Shown: positions 1 through 6,821 of the stretch, in pieces | Layout of the letters: every line of letters begins with the position of its first letter | Position numbering within the stretch: position 1 is the first letter of the stretch | Made by a program: the position numbers and the translations under genes | From: an uncultured Flavobacterium sp. | Lineage (GTDB): Bacteria; Bacteroidota; Bacteroidia; Flavobacteriales; Flavobacteriaceae | Direction: 5' to 3' | DNA length: 9,679 nucleotides | Assembly (NCBI RefSeq): GCF_937967675.1 | Contig: NZ_CALBSN010000071.1 | Span: 1-9,679, forward strand | The notes under the pieces: model-generated | Database searches by the model: none | Told to the model about the DNA's origin: nothing | The model's input: the letters and a program-made list of their open reading frames with translations, nothing else

Positions 1-755
1 TAGTGGGTTTTCATGATTTTCTTTCGGTATTGATTTCGGGTCATGATGTATTGGTTAAAACCTCATCTAACGACCAACATTTATTAAAATTTTTAGCGAA
101 ATATTTGATTACTATTGAGCCAAAACTTAACTCAAAAATAACGTTTGTGGAAGGCAAATTAGAAGGTTTTGATGCTGTAATTGCTACTGGAAGCAACAAC
201 ACAGCGCGTTATTTTGAATATTATTTCAAAGAGAAACCGAGTATTATTCGTAAAAATAGAAATTCGGTTGCGGTTTTAAATGGAACGGAATCGCATGAAG
301 ATCTATTGGGTTTAGGAGAAGATATTTTTAGATATTTTGGTTTGGGATGTCGTAATGTTTCTAAACTTTTTGTTCCAAAAGGATATACTTTTGAAGCCTT
401 CTTTAAAGCGATGTACGAATATCGTGATGTGATTCACTACGAAAAGTATGCGAATAATTACGATTACAACAAAGCGGTTTTCTTAATGAGTAATTTCCAA
501 ATTCTTGACAATGAATTCATGACTATAAAAGAAGATTCAAGTTACTCATCTCCTATTTCATCGGTATTTTATGAATTCTATGAGAATTTAGAAAATGTTA
601 AGTCTCGTCTACAAAATGACGCAGACCAAATTCAGTGTATTGTATCTAAAGATTTGATTCCTAATTCAGTAGCTTTTGGTCAAACCCAACAACCAAAACT
701 TTGGGATTATGCTGATAATGTAGATACTTTGGCATTTTTAAATAGCTTGAAATGA
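1..755 (+). CDS. Acyl-CoA reductase (LuxC family), 5' end outside the window
   Basis: LuxC-type enzymes reduce fatty acyl-CoA or acyl-enzyme to the aldehyde with NADPH. The reading frame is open to the left edge, and the first possible start (GTG at position 3) falls inside the conserved domain, so the gene begins upstream; about 250 C-terminal residues are present, against roughly 350 usual in Bacteroidota. Counting from that GTG, visible blocks are VLVKTSSND near 16-24, the segment ATGSNNTARYFEYYF near 61-75 that suits nucleotide binding, and GLGCRNVSKLFVP near 113-125, where C116 is a candidate nucleophile of the aldehyde-dehydrogenase-like fold. Family assignment is by recognition; C116 as the catalytic residue is inference. 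In Flavobacteriia this gene commonly sits beside serC, as here. Its TGA overlaps the next start (ATGA). The physiological substrate is unknown. Confidence 0.85.
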   Translation, partial: VGFHDFLSVLISGHDVLVKTSSNDQHLLKFLAKYLITIEPKLNSKITFVEGKLEGFDAVIATGSNNTARYFEYYFKEKPSIIRKNRNSVAVLNGTESHEDLLGLGEDIFRYFGLGCRNVSKLFVPKGYTFEAFFKAMYEYRDVIHYEKYANNYDYNKAVFLMSNFQILDNEFMTIKEDSSYSSPISSVFYEFYENLENVKSRLQNDADQIQCIVSKDLIPNSVAFGQTQQPKLWDYADNVDTLAFLNSLK

Positions 756-1234
756 AATTTGTTGTAAAAACAGCATCTAGATCAATTGAAAATTTTTGGT
801 TTATTGTGTTCTTTATACTTTACGGGATTTCTGTATTCACATTAAATAATTTTATAAAACTAGATAAGCTTGGATTATTCGTCTTTTTTGTTTTATTCCT
901 TATCCTATTTCTGCCACTATTTTACTATTTAAATAAAAGAACGGGCGAAGGTATTATGGAATGGACGCTATCTGAAAGCGGTTTAAACATGAAATGGATT
1001 AAAACCGACTTTATAACTGATAATGAAGCAATAAACTTAGATTGGAAAGAAATAGATCGTATACAATCAACCGATATAACGAGTATTGGATATGGAGGTG
1101 AACTTGGTGAAAATTTAATTATAACTACAATTTCAGGTAAAAAAATTCAAATTAGACATTTAGTAAAAGCGAAAGATGATTTTTTTGCTTTCAAAAACAA
1201 TCTTTACTTATTTAATAAAAAAAAGGACAAATAA
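752..1234 (+). CDS. Small membrane protein with two N-terminal helices and a soluble C-terminal domain
   Basis: I do not recognise this 160-residue protein with confidence. It has two hydrophobic segments, about residues 15-32 and 40-60, separated by a short lysine-containing turn, then a soluble domain (about 68-160) of alternating beta-type segments: WTLSESGLNMKW, a central WKEIDRIQ, LIITTISGKKIQIRH and a basic end (NKKKDK). Two helices followed by a small beta domain with a conserved-looking W-x-E-I motif resembles bacterial PH-like or YcxB-like membrane proteins; this is inference from layout only. The start ATG overlaps the stop of the acyl-CoA reductase (ATGA), which suggests translational coupling and co-expression. 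It lies between two genes that are often adjacent in related genomes, so it may be a lineage-specific addition. No terminator is visible after it. Confidence 0.7.
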   Translation: MKFVVKTASRSIENFWFIVFFILYGISVFTLNNFIKLDKLGLFVFFVLFLILFLPLFYYLNKRTGEGIMEWTLSESGLNMKWIKTDFITDNEAINLDWKEIDRIQSTDITSIGYGGELGENLIITTISGKKIQIRHLVKAKDDFFAFKNNLYLFNKKKDK

Positions 1235-1368
1235 TTATTAATTTATAATTTTTACAAAAGAATTTTAACTAAATCGTTTTTGTTAATAACATCTCATAAT
1301 TATTGTAGCATTTAAGTCATTTTTTTATTTAAGAATTCCGAAATTTGACCTTTAAATAAATAACTACA
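1235..1368 (+). promoter_or_regulatory. serC upstream region with a near-consensus -7 box
   Basis: This 134-base A+T-rich gap precedes the serC-serA unit. GAAATTTG at 1340-1347 matches the Bacteroidota -7 box TAnnTTTG at all but the first base and lies 21 bases before the serC ATG, the same distance class as the exact boxes before msrA, the second DUF2400 gene and the nuclease gene. I found no TTG at the expected -33 distance. No riboswitch-like fold, terminator or repeat was seen. Confidence 0.3.
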
Positions 1369-2439
1369 ATGAAAAAACACAACTACAGTGCAGGTCCATG
1401 TATACTTCCTCAAGAAGTATTTGAAAAATCGGCACAAGCTATTTTAGATTTCAACAACTCCGGATTATCTATTTTAGAAATTTCACACCGTAGTAAAGAT
1501 TTCGTAGCTGTAATGGACGAAGCTAGAGCCTTAGTTTTAGAACTTTTAAACTTAGAAGGAAAAGGGTACGAAGTATTATTTTTAGGTGGTGGAGCAAGCA
1601 TGCAATTTTTAATGGTACCCTACAATTTAATGAAAGTTGATGGAAAAGCAGCTTATTTAGACACAGGAACTTGGGCAAGCGGCGCTATCAAAGAAGCAAA
1701 ACTTTTTGGAGAAACGGTTGTTGTAGCCTCATCAAAATCAGAAAATTACAATCACATTCCAAAAGATTATAGCGTTCCTGCTGATGCAAATTATTTTCAC
1801 TGCACAAGTAACAATACCATTTTTGGAACCCAAATGAAATCATTTCCAGAAGTGAATGTTCCTTTAGTATGTGACATGAGTTCGGATATTTTTTCACGTG
1901 TATTAGATTTTTCAAAATTTGATTTAATCTATGCGGGAGCTCAAAAAAATATGGGACCAGCTGGAGCAACATTAGTAGTGGTAAAAACTGAAATCTTAGG
2001 AAAAACAGGAAGAATGATTCCAAGTATGTTAGATTACCAACAACATGTTTCTAAAGAAAGTATGTACAATACACCACCAGTATTTCCAGTATACGCATCG
2101 CTTTTAACCTTACAATGGTTGAAAAAATTAGGTGGAATAGCAGCTATTGAAAAAATCAATGAAGCTAAAGCAAATCTACTTTACAACGAAATCGACCGCA
2201 ATCCATTATTCAAAGGAACTGCCGCTAAAAAAGACAGAAGTAATATGAATGTTACGTTCTTATTAAATGATGAAGCACATCAAGAAAAATTTGACAGCAT
2301 GTGGAAAGCAGCTGGAATTTCTGGTTTAGCTGGACATCGTTCGGTTGGTGGATATAGAGCTTCGATGTATAATGCTTTACCTATTGAAAGCGTTCAGATT
2401 TTGGTTGATGTAATGAAAGAATTAGAAAATAAAATTTAA
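1369..2439 (+). CDS. serC: Phosphoserine aminotransferase
   Basis: SerC transfers the amino group of glutamate to 3-phosphohydroxypyruvate, giving phosphoserine, with PLP as cofactor; it is the second step of serine synthesis, in the cytoplasm. The 356 residues are the normal family length. The N-terminus has the family start NYSAGP (5-10) and SILEISHRS (34-42). GGGASMQF (73-80) forms the phosphate-binding region, W102 is the ring-stacking position, CDMSSD (168-173) carries the aspartate (D169) that contacts the PLP ring nitrogen, and YAGAQKNMGPAG (188-199) carries the Schiff-base lysine K193. HRSVGGYRASMYNA near the C-terminus is the conserved phosphate-binding end. The start is supported by the N-terminal motif and an A-rich leader. 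serA follows after 47 bases, so the two are probably one operon. Nothing is missing or odd in the protein. Confidence 0.97.
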   Translation: MKKHNYSAGPCILPQEVFEKSAQAILDFNNSGLSILEISHRSKDFVAVMDEARALVLELLNLEGKGYEVLFLGGGASMQFLMVPYNLMKVDGKAAYLDTGTWASGAIKEAKLFGETVVVASSKSENYNHIPKDYSVPADANYFHCTSNNTIFGTQMKSFPEVNVPLVCDMSSDIFSRVLDFSKFDLIYAGAQKNMGPAGATLVVVKTEILGKTGRMIPSMLDYQQHVSKESMYNTPPVFPVYASLLTLQWLKKLGGIAAIEKINEAKANLLYNEIDRNPLFKGTAAKKDRSNMNVTFLLNDEAHQEKFDSMWKAAGISGLAGHRSVGGYRASMYNALPIESVQILVDVMKELENKI

Positions 2440-2443
2440 TAAT

Positions 2444-2467
2444 TAGTGACTAGTAAATAGTAACTAG
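2444..2467 (+). repeat. Three tandem 7-base units between serC and serA
   Basis: Starting 5 bases after the serC stop, the units TAGTGAC, TAGTAAA and TAGTAAC follow each other without spacers, ended by a partial TAG. TAGTGACTAG and TAGTAACTAG give two near-identical 10-mers 14 bases apart. Every unit includes an in-register TAG or TAA, so the tract is closed to translation in the repeat frame. The pattern recalls short heptanucleotide tandem repeats of other phyla; any role in mRNA processing or differential serC/serA expression is speculation. Confidence 0.6.
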
Positions 2468-2486
2468 CATAAAAAATAAAAATAAA

Positions 2487-3443
2487 ATGAAAGTTTTAGC
2501 AAACGACGGAATTTCAAAAAGTGGCATCAAAGCTTTAGAAAAAGGAGGTTTTGAAGTAATCACTACTAAAGTAGCTCAAGAACAAGTAGCTAACTTTATC
2601 AATACAAACGATGTAAAAGTTTTATTGGTTCGTAGTGCTACAAAAGTCAGAAAAGATATCATTGATGCTTGTCCAGGATTAAAAATCATTGGTCGTGGAG
2701 GTGTTGGAATGGACAATATTGATGTGGCTTATGCTCGTGAAAAAGGATTACACGTAATCAATACACCTGCTTCGTCATCTGAAAGTGTGGCGGAATTGGT
2801 TTTTGCTCATTTATTCACTGGAGTAAGATTCTTACACGATGCGAATAGAAACATGCCATTAGAAGGTGATACTAATTTCGACGGATTGAAAAAAGCCTAT
2901 GCAAACGGAATTGAACTAAGAGGAAAAACCATTGGAATTATTGGATTTGGACGTATTGGTCAAGCAGTTGCAAAAATGGCTTTAGGATTAGGAATGAAAG
3001 TAATTGCTGCCGATAAATATGTAAGCGAAGCGGTAATTCGTGTGGATTTCTATAACGGACAATTTATCAATGTGGAGATTGTTACAGAATCTCTTGAAGA
3101 TGTAATCAAACATTCTGATTTTATTACGTTACACGTTCCAGCGCAAGAGGGTTATGTAATTGACAAAGAAGAATTTCAATTAATGAAAGACAATGTAGGA
3201 ATCGTAAATTGTGCTCGTGGTGGCGTAATCAATGAAGTAGCTTTAATTGAAGCTTTAGATGAAGGAAAAGTATTATTTGCTGGTTTAGATGTTTTTGAAA
3301 ACGAACCTAACCCAGAAATTCAAATTCTTATGCATTCTAAAATCTCCTTGACCCCTCATATTGGTGCAGCAACTATGGAAGCACAAGATAGAATTGGAAC
3401 TGAATTAGCTGAACAAATTATTAGCTTATTAAAGAATAATTAA
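2487..3443 (+). CDS. serA: D-3-phosphoglycerate dehydrogenase, short form without ACT domain
   Basis: This D-2-hydroxyacid dehydrogenase, next to serC, should oxidise 3-phosphoglycerate to 3-phosphohydroxypyruvate with NAD+, the first step of serine synthesis. The 318 residues contain the substrate half (about 1-98 and 290-318) and the nucleotide half between them. The Rossmann motif GFGRIG is at 153-158, followed by an acidic residue (D176, in IAADKY) that favours NAD over NADP. The catalytic triad is R244 (NCARGG), E273 (DVFENEP) and H291 (LTPHIGAA). RGGVGMDNIDV (70-80) is the usual substrate-side signature. The chain ends shortly after the last helix, so the ACT and intervening domains that give serine feedback in E. 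coli SerA (about 410 residues) are absent. Substrate assignment rests on the serC linkage; the family also includes other 2-hydroxyacid dehydrogenases. A terminator follows. Confidence 0.92.
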   Translation: MKVLANDGISKSGIKALEKGGFEVITTKVAQEQVANFINTNDVKVLLVRSATKVRKDIIDACPGLKIIGRGGVGMDNIDVAYAREKGLHVINTPASSSESVAELVFAHLFTGVRFLHDANRNMPLEGDTNFDGLKKAYANGIELRGKTIGIIGFGRIGQAVAKMALGLGMKVIAADKYVSEAVIRVDFYNGQFINVEIVTESLEDVIKHSDFITLHVPAQEGYVIDKEEFQLMKDNVGIVNCARGGVINEVALIEALDEGKVLFAGLDVFENEPNPEIQILMHSKISLTPHIGAATMEAQDRIGTELAEQIISLLKNN

Positions 3444-3465
3444 AGTTATATATTTTTCTAATGTT

Positions 3466-3496
3466 AAAAGCATCGATTAAATCGGTGCTTTTTTTT
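3466..3496 (+). terminator. Intrinsic terminator after serA
   Basis: An 11-base-pair stem (3467-3477 with 3481-3491, one G-U pair) has a TAA loop and runs into eight Ts at 3489-3496. It starts 23 bases after the serA stop and should end the serC-serA transcript. It separates that unit from the lipoprotein gene at 3525. Confidence 0.88.
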
Positions 3497-3524
3497 ATCT
3501 TTATACTCTCAAATTCATAAGTAA

Positions 3525-3956
3525 ATGAAACAATTTCTAATACTATTAATCACTTCATCAATGCTTTTATTAGCCTGTAAAACTTCTCAGGAAAATAAAA
3601 CATTTGATAAGATCCAAAAAATAGAAAACGATACCATTAGAATTGCAAATGATAAAATTGAATACGAAGTCATAATAATTGACCCTGGATTTAGTTCTTG
3701 GTTTAATGGTCATGCTAAACCAAAAAATTATTATTCACAAAATTATCTGGAATCACACAATAGAATTTGGGTTTCTGAATGGAATAGACGAGCAATGCTA
3801 CCGCTACAATATAACCCTAATCTATATGAAATGACTATAGATTATCAAACTAATATTGATTATGGATATGATGTTAATTATATGTTATATTACTACTTAG
3901 TCTATTTTCAAATTACAAATAAACAACAGCTAGGAGGTTATACTCCCCGAATTTAA
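3525..3956 (+). CDS. Small lipoprotein, DUF6146-like
   Basis: The 143-residue protein begins with a lipoprotein signal peptide: MKQF, a hydrophobic stretch (about 4-17) and the lipobox LLAC with C18 as the predicted lipidated cysteine. The residues after the cysteine (KTSQEN) do not look like the acidic export signals described for surface lipoproteins of this phylum, so an inner-leaflet outer-membrane or periplasmic location is more likely; that is inference. The mature part has EYEVIIIDPGFSSWF (about 46-60), a W-rich middle (RIWVSEWNRR) and a tyrosine-rich end (DYGYDVNYMLYYYLVYF). From memory it matches the DUF6146 family of Flavobacteriia; function unknown. Transcription probably restarts after the serA terminator: TATCTTTA at 3496-3503 is a one-mismatch -7 box 21 bases before the ATG. 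The next gene starts 3 bases after its stop. Confidence 0.82.
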   Translation: MKQFLILLITSSMLLLACKTSQENKTFDKIQKIENDTIRIANDKIEYEVIIIDPGFSSWFNGHAKPKNYYSQNYLESHNRIWVSEWNRRAMLPLQYNPNLYEMTIDYQTNIDYGYDVNYMLYYYLVYFQITNKQQLGGYTPRI

Positions 3957-3959
3957 TTT

Positions 3960-4292
3960 ATGAAAAAACTCAAAGAGCGTTGGAATGTTACTTCCAATTG
4001 GCAATTAACACTAATCTTTATTGTATTTGCAATAACAGGCTCAACAGCAGCTTATCTTTCAAAACCATTAACAGACTTTCTTAGTATTACTAAAGATAAT
4101 CTATCTCTTTGGATTTATTGGCCCATCAGGTTAATAATTATATTTCCAGCTTATCAAGTATTACTTGTTTTAATTGGCGCTTTATTTGGACAGTTTAATT
4201 TCTTTTGGGAGTTTGAAAAGAAGATGCTTGGCAAAATGAAATTAGGTTTTATAGGAGAATATATAGATTCTAAACTAAAAAAGGAGCAATAA
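3960..4292 (+). CDS. Small membrane protein, DUF6787-like
   Basis: This 110-residue protein starts with a short basic, tryptophan-containing stretch (MKKLKERWNVTSNWQ), a hydrophobic helix at about 16-33, a polar loop (KPLTDFLSITKDN), and a longer hydrophobic stretch at about 50-78 that could form one or two helices (IYWPIRLIIIFPAYQVLLVLIGALFG, shown here as adjoining motifs IYWPIRL, IFPAYQ and LIGALFGQFNFFW). The C-terminus is basic and amphipathic (FEKKMLGKMKLGF). I recall this as the DUF6787 family of Bacteroidota, without known role. It is 3 bases downstream of the lipoprotein gene and almost certainly co-transcribed with it; the pair may act at the cell envelope. Its TAA stop lies in the loop of the bidirectional terminator that ends the unit. 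Confidence 0.82.
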   Translation: MKKLKERWNVTSNWQLTLIFIVFAITGSTAAYLSKPLTDFLSITKDNLSLWIYWPIRLIIIFPAYQVLLVLIGALFGQFNFFWEFEKKMLGKMKLGFIGEYIDSKLKKEQ

Positions 4293-4304
4293 AGCTCCTT
4301 TTTT
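4277..4304. terminator. Bidirectional terminator overlapping two convergent stop codons
   Basis: An 11-base-pair stem pairs 4277-4287 with 4294-4304, around the 6-base loop AATAAA. The G+C core GGAGC/GCTCC is flanked by A-runs on the left and T-runs on the right, so it reads as an intrinsic terminator on both strands. The plus-strand gene's stop (4290-4292) is in the loop and the minus-strand gene's stop (4304-4306) touches the right arm. Confidence 0.85.
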
Positions 4305-4618
4305 TATTCCTGTCCTGTTCCGCCTTTGATGACGTAAGTGTAAAACCAAGTTATAGTAAATGTTGGTACAAAATCTATAAATGGAACCCATTCTTCAATA
4401 AAGCCAAAAAAACCAGCTAATTTCCCAATTGTTCCTCTATACATTGTCATTAATAATATCCCTGATATGGGTGCCCAAACTAAATCGGTCACTTCTGCAA
4501 AAATAGGAAGCACATAAGACAACATTCCAATTCCGTCAAACAATAAACTCAAAATTAATTTCGAGGTTTTATCACTCTTTACGGGTTGAATTGAATTATT
4601 AATTGTTTTTTCTATCAT
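4304..4618 (-). CDS. Small conserved membrane protein of unknown function
   Basis: From the ATG at 4618 the protein has 104 residues. After a polar lysine-rich N-terminus (1-20) come hydrophobic segments with conserved-looking motifs: FDGIGMLSYVLP (27-38), EVTDLVWAPISG (42-53), and EEWVPFIDFVPTFT (75-88), followed by a last aromatic helix and a short tail (KGGTGQE). The acidic and proline residues inside hydrophobic stretches suggest a compact bundle of two or three helices. I have seen similar flavobacterial proteins but know no function. An in-frame ATG at 4663 would add 15 residues (MASILYIHNGIYKIK) and sit 1 base after folE; I prefer 4618 because the added part looks untypical and the A-rich sequence before 4618 resembles local starts. 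It is the last gene of the msrA-folE unit. Confidence 0.75.
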   Translation of the reverse strand: MIEKTINNSIQPVKSDKTSKLILSLLFDGIGMLSYVLPIFAEVTDLVWAPISGILLMTMYRGTIGKLAGFFGFIEEWVPFIDFVPTFTITWFYTYVIKGGTGQE

Positions 4619-4664
4619 TTTTATTTTGTAAATTCCATTATGAATGTACAAAATAGATGCCAAA

Positions 4665-5333
4665 TTATTCTTTGTGAATCATTTTATAGAAATCGTCGCG
4701 GAATTCTTTTTGATTGAAAACACCACCATATTGTAAAGTTGAAGTATAACTGCTTTCATCTTTAATACCTCGACTTGATACACACAAATGCGTTGCTTCC
4801 ATCACCACAATAACGTTATCTGTTTCTAAAACTGATTTCAATTCGTTGAAAATTTGCATAATCATTCGTTCTTGTACTTGTGGACGTTTTGCGTAATAAT
4901 CTACGATACGATTCAATTTTGACAAACCAATAACTTTTCCAGAAGAGACGTAACCAATATGCGCTTTTCCAACAATCGGCAAAAAGTGGTGTTCGCAAGT
5001 AGAATTGAAGCTAATATTCGCCTCAACCAACATTTTATCATACTGATACGAATTATCAAAAACCGAAATCTTTGGCTTGTTCGCTGGATTCAATCCCGAA
5101 AAAATTTCTTGCACAAACATTTTTGCCACACGATGCGGTGTTCCTTGCAAACTATCATCGGTTAAATCTAAACCTAATTCTTTCATGATGATTTCAAAAT
5201 GGTGTTCAATAACTTCCATCTTTTCCGCATCTGATTTATAAAAAGCATCTGGTCGTAACGGGGTTTCAACCGATGTCATTTGGTGATTATCACCGATAAT
5301 GTCGAATATTTCTTTTTCAATAGTAGTGTTCAT
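4665..5333 (-). CDS. folE: GTP cyclohydrolase I
   Basis: FolE opens GTP to 7,8-dihydroneopterin triphosphate, the entry step to folate, tetrahydrobiopterin-type and queuosine precursors, as a zinc-dependent decamer in the cytoplasm. The 222 residues match family length. The zinc ligands are visible: STCEHHFLP carries C113 and H116 (with H115 as the neighbouring catalytic-type histidine), and THLCVSSRGI carries C184. Other family blocks are GTPHRVAKMF (64-73), GLSKLNRIVDYYAKRPQVQER (about 136-156, seen as the motifs LSKLNRIVDYYAKR and PQVQER) and a C-terminal TSTLQYGGVF. The gene starts 15 bases after the msrA stop and is followed closely by a small membrane-protein gene, so it is likely transcribed from the msrA promoter. 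Nothing is missing. Confidence 0.97.
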   Translation of the reverse strand: MNTTIEKEIFDIIGDNHQMTSVETPLRPDAFYKSDAEKMEVIEHHFEIIMKELGLDLTDDSLQGTPHRVAKMFVQEIFSGLNPANKPKISVFDNSYQYDKMLVEANISFNSTCEHHFLPIVGKAHIGYVSSGKVIGLSKLNRIVDYYAKRPQVQERMIMQIFNELKSVLETDNVIVVMEATHLCVSSRGIKDESSYTSTLQYGGVFNQKEFRDDFYKMIHKE

Positions 5334-5348
5334 AGCAATTTTTCCCTT

Positions 5349-6002
5349 CTATTTTAATTTCGATTTATAATATTTGCGCAATTTTTCTAATTTCGGTGCA
5401 ATCACCATTTGGCAATAGCCTTGACTTGAATTCTGATTGTAATAATTTTGATGATAATCTTCAGCAGGATAAAAAATAGTAGCCGATGATACTTTTGTCA
5501 CAATCTTTTTATCGTACAACTTTTCTTTTTCTAATAATTGAATGTAGTTTTCCGCTTTTGTTTTTTGAGCTTCTGAATGATAGAAAATGGCACTTCTGTA
5601 TTGTGTTCCCACATCAGCTCCTTGACGATTTAATGTTGTTGGATCGTGAGTTCCAAAGAAAACTTCTAATAAATCTTCATACGCCACTTCATTTGGATTA
5701 AACGTAATTTGAATGGCTTCTGCATGACCTGTTTCTCCTGTACAAATATCTTTGTAGGTTGGATTAACCGTTTTCCCACCAATATATCCCGAAACTACTT
5801 TTTCAACCCCTTTTATTTCTAAGAAAACTGCTTCGGTACACCAAAAACAGCCTCCAGCAAATGTTGCAACTTCCATACCTTCTTTCACTTTTACTTTAAT
5901 CGGTTCTTTAAATTCCTCTTTTACTACTGGTTTTTCTTTAGCTGTACACGAACTAAAAACAAAACTCAAAACCAATGATACCGCTTTAATTGCATTTCTC
6001 AT
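5349..6002 (-). CDS. msrA: Peptide-methionine (S)-S-oxide reductase, predicted lipoprotein
   Basis: MsrA reduces the S-epimer of methionine sulfoxide in proteins. I take the ATG at 6002 (217 residues): it gives a lipoprotein signal with basic start MRNAIK, hydrophobic core and lipobox FSSC, lipidated C19. The longer frame starting at 6050 would add 16 residues whose codons contain the -7 box, so it would lie outside the transcript. The catalytic motif GGCFWCTEAVF has nucleophile C52 and a second cysteine C55; a C-terminal cysteine in QGYCQ (C197) is a possible resolving residue. Downstream motifs GYIGGKTVNPTYKDICTGETGHAE and DYHQNYY are split blocks of the family. A lipid-anchored MsrA would repair periplasmic or outer-membrane proteins. 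No MsrB domain is fused. folE follows after 15 bases. Confidence 0.93.
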   Translation of the reverse strand: MRNAIKAVSLVLSFVFSSCTAKEKPVVKEEFKEPIKVKVKEGMEVATFAGGCFWCTEAVFLEIKGVEKVVSGYIGGKTVNPTYKDICTGETGHAEAIQITFNPNEVAYEDLLEVFFGTHDPTTLNRQGADVGTQYRSAIFYHSEAQKTKAENYIQLLEKEKLYDKKIVTKVSSATIFYPAEDYHQNYYNQNSSQGYCQMVIAPKLEKLRKYYKSKLK

Positions 6003-6026
6003 AAATGTATCGGTTATTTTGTTTAA

Positions 6027-6052
6027 CAAATTTACTAAAAAATTAAACACAA
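6027..6052 (-). promoter_or_regulatory. Promoter of msrA-folE unit
   Basis: On the minus strand, TAAATTTG (6034-6027) is an exact Bacteroidota -7 box TAnnTTTG, with TTG (6052-6050) 15 bases upstream, shorter than the usual -33/-7 spacing. Transcription would start near 6021, leaving a leader of about 20 bases before the ATG at 6002. The box supports 6002 over 6050 as the msrA start. Confidence 0.55.
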
Positions 6053-6154
6053 AATCTAATTTAACTAAACTTTATTATTTGAAATACGCGAATAGATGTA
6101 CAATAGTTTTTTTATTAGCCAAAAATCTTTGTTTCTTTGTAGAAATGTTTGGTT

Positions 6155-6820
6155 ATGATTACAGCTAAAAATCTACATAAATATTACGATTCGCTTCATG
6201 TTTTAAAAGGAGTGGATTTGCACATAAAAAAAGGAGAAATCGTTTCTATTGTTGGTGCTTCAGGCGCTGGAAAAACGACTTTACTTCAAATTTTAGGTAC
6301 TTTAGATTTACCTGCAAAACAAAACAATACGATTTTAGAAATAAATGGAGCATCTGTTTTGAATTTAAAAGACAAAGAACTTTCTAAATTTCGTAACCAA
6401 CATTTGGGATTCATTTTTCAATTTCACCAATTATTACCGGAATTCACAGCTTTAGAAAATGTTTGTATTCCAGGATTTATAGCCAATCGTGATAAAAAAG
6501 AAGTAGAAACCGAAGCAAAAAAAATACTTTCCTATTTAGGGTTAGCCGAAAGAACACATCACAAACCCAGCGAACTTTCAGGTGGTGAACAACAACGTGT
6601 TGCAGTTGCGAGAGCTTTAATCAACAAACCAGCCGTTATTTTTGCCGATGAACCATCTGGAAATTTAGATACGCATACGGCCGAAAACTTACACGAATTG
6701 TTCTTCAAACTACGTGATGAATTCGGACAAACCTTCGTAATTGTTACACATAACGAAGAATTAGCCAATATGGCAGATAGAAAATTAACGATGGTAGATG
6801 GGAATATTGTAAGTTCTTAA
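6155..6820 (+). CDS. lolD: ABC transporter ATP-binding protein, LolD type
   Basis: This 221-residue ATPase is of the LolD/MacB class; LolD drives release of lipoproteins from the inner membrane to the chaperone LolA as part of LolCDE. Visible motifs: Walker A GASGAGKTT (34-42), Q-loop Q89 (FIFQFHQ), signature LSGGE (141-145), Walker B VIFADE (161-166, with catalytic E166) and H-loop H199 (VTHN). The block LPEFTALENV after the Q-loop is typical of this class. The ATG at 6155 gives the usual start MITAKNLHKYY; a TTG two codons upstream is less likely. AATCTTTG at 6124-6131 is a one-mismatch -7 box 23 bases before it. No LolC/E permease gene is adjacent, which is common in Bacteroidota. The exact substrate cannot be proved from the ATPase alone. 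A DUF2400 gene follows after one base. Confidence 0.88.
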   Translation: MITAKNLHKYYDSLHVLKGVDLHIKKGEIVSIVGASGAGKTTLLQILGTLDLPAKQNNTILEINGASVLNLKDKELSKFRNQHLGFIFQFHQLLPEFTALENVCIPGFIANRDKKEVETEAKKILSYLGLAERTHHKPSELSGGEQQRVAVARALINKPAVIFADEPSGNLDTHTAENLHELFFKLRDEFGQTFVIVTHNEELANMADRKLTMVDGNIVSS

Positions 6821-6821
6821 G

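Noticed and set aside
1410..2023. Minus-strand frames inside serC
   Set aside because: Shadows of the serC coding sequence; the plus-strand protein has all SerC motifs over its full length.
4816..5165. Frames on both strands inside folE
   Set aside because: They overlap the intact folE gene and have no protein-like motifs of their own.
5486..5701. Plus-strand frame inside msrA
   Set aside because: Shadow of msrA, leucine/phenylalanine-rich antisense of a lysine/glutamate-rich protein.
6145..6168. Seven-codon frame (ATG at 6145) overlapping the lolD start
   Set aside because: Too short and without a supporting start context; likely chance in the leader.
6559..6768. Minus-strand frame inside lolD
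   Set aside because: Shadow of the ABC signature and Walker B region.
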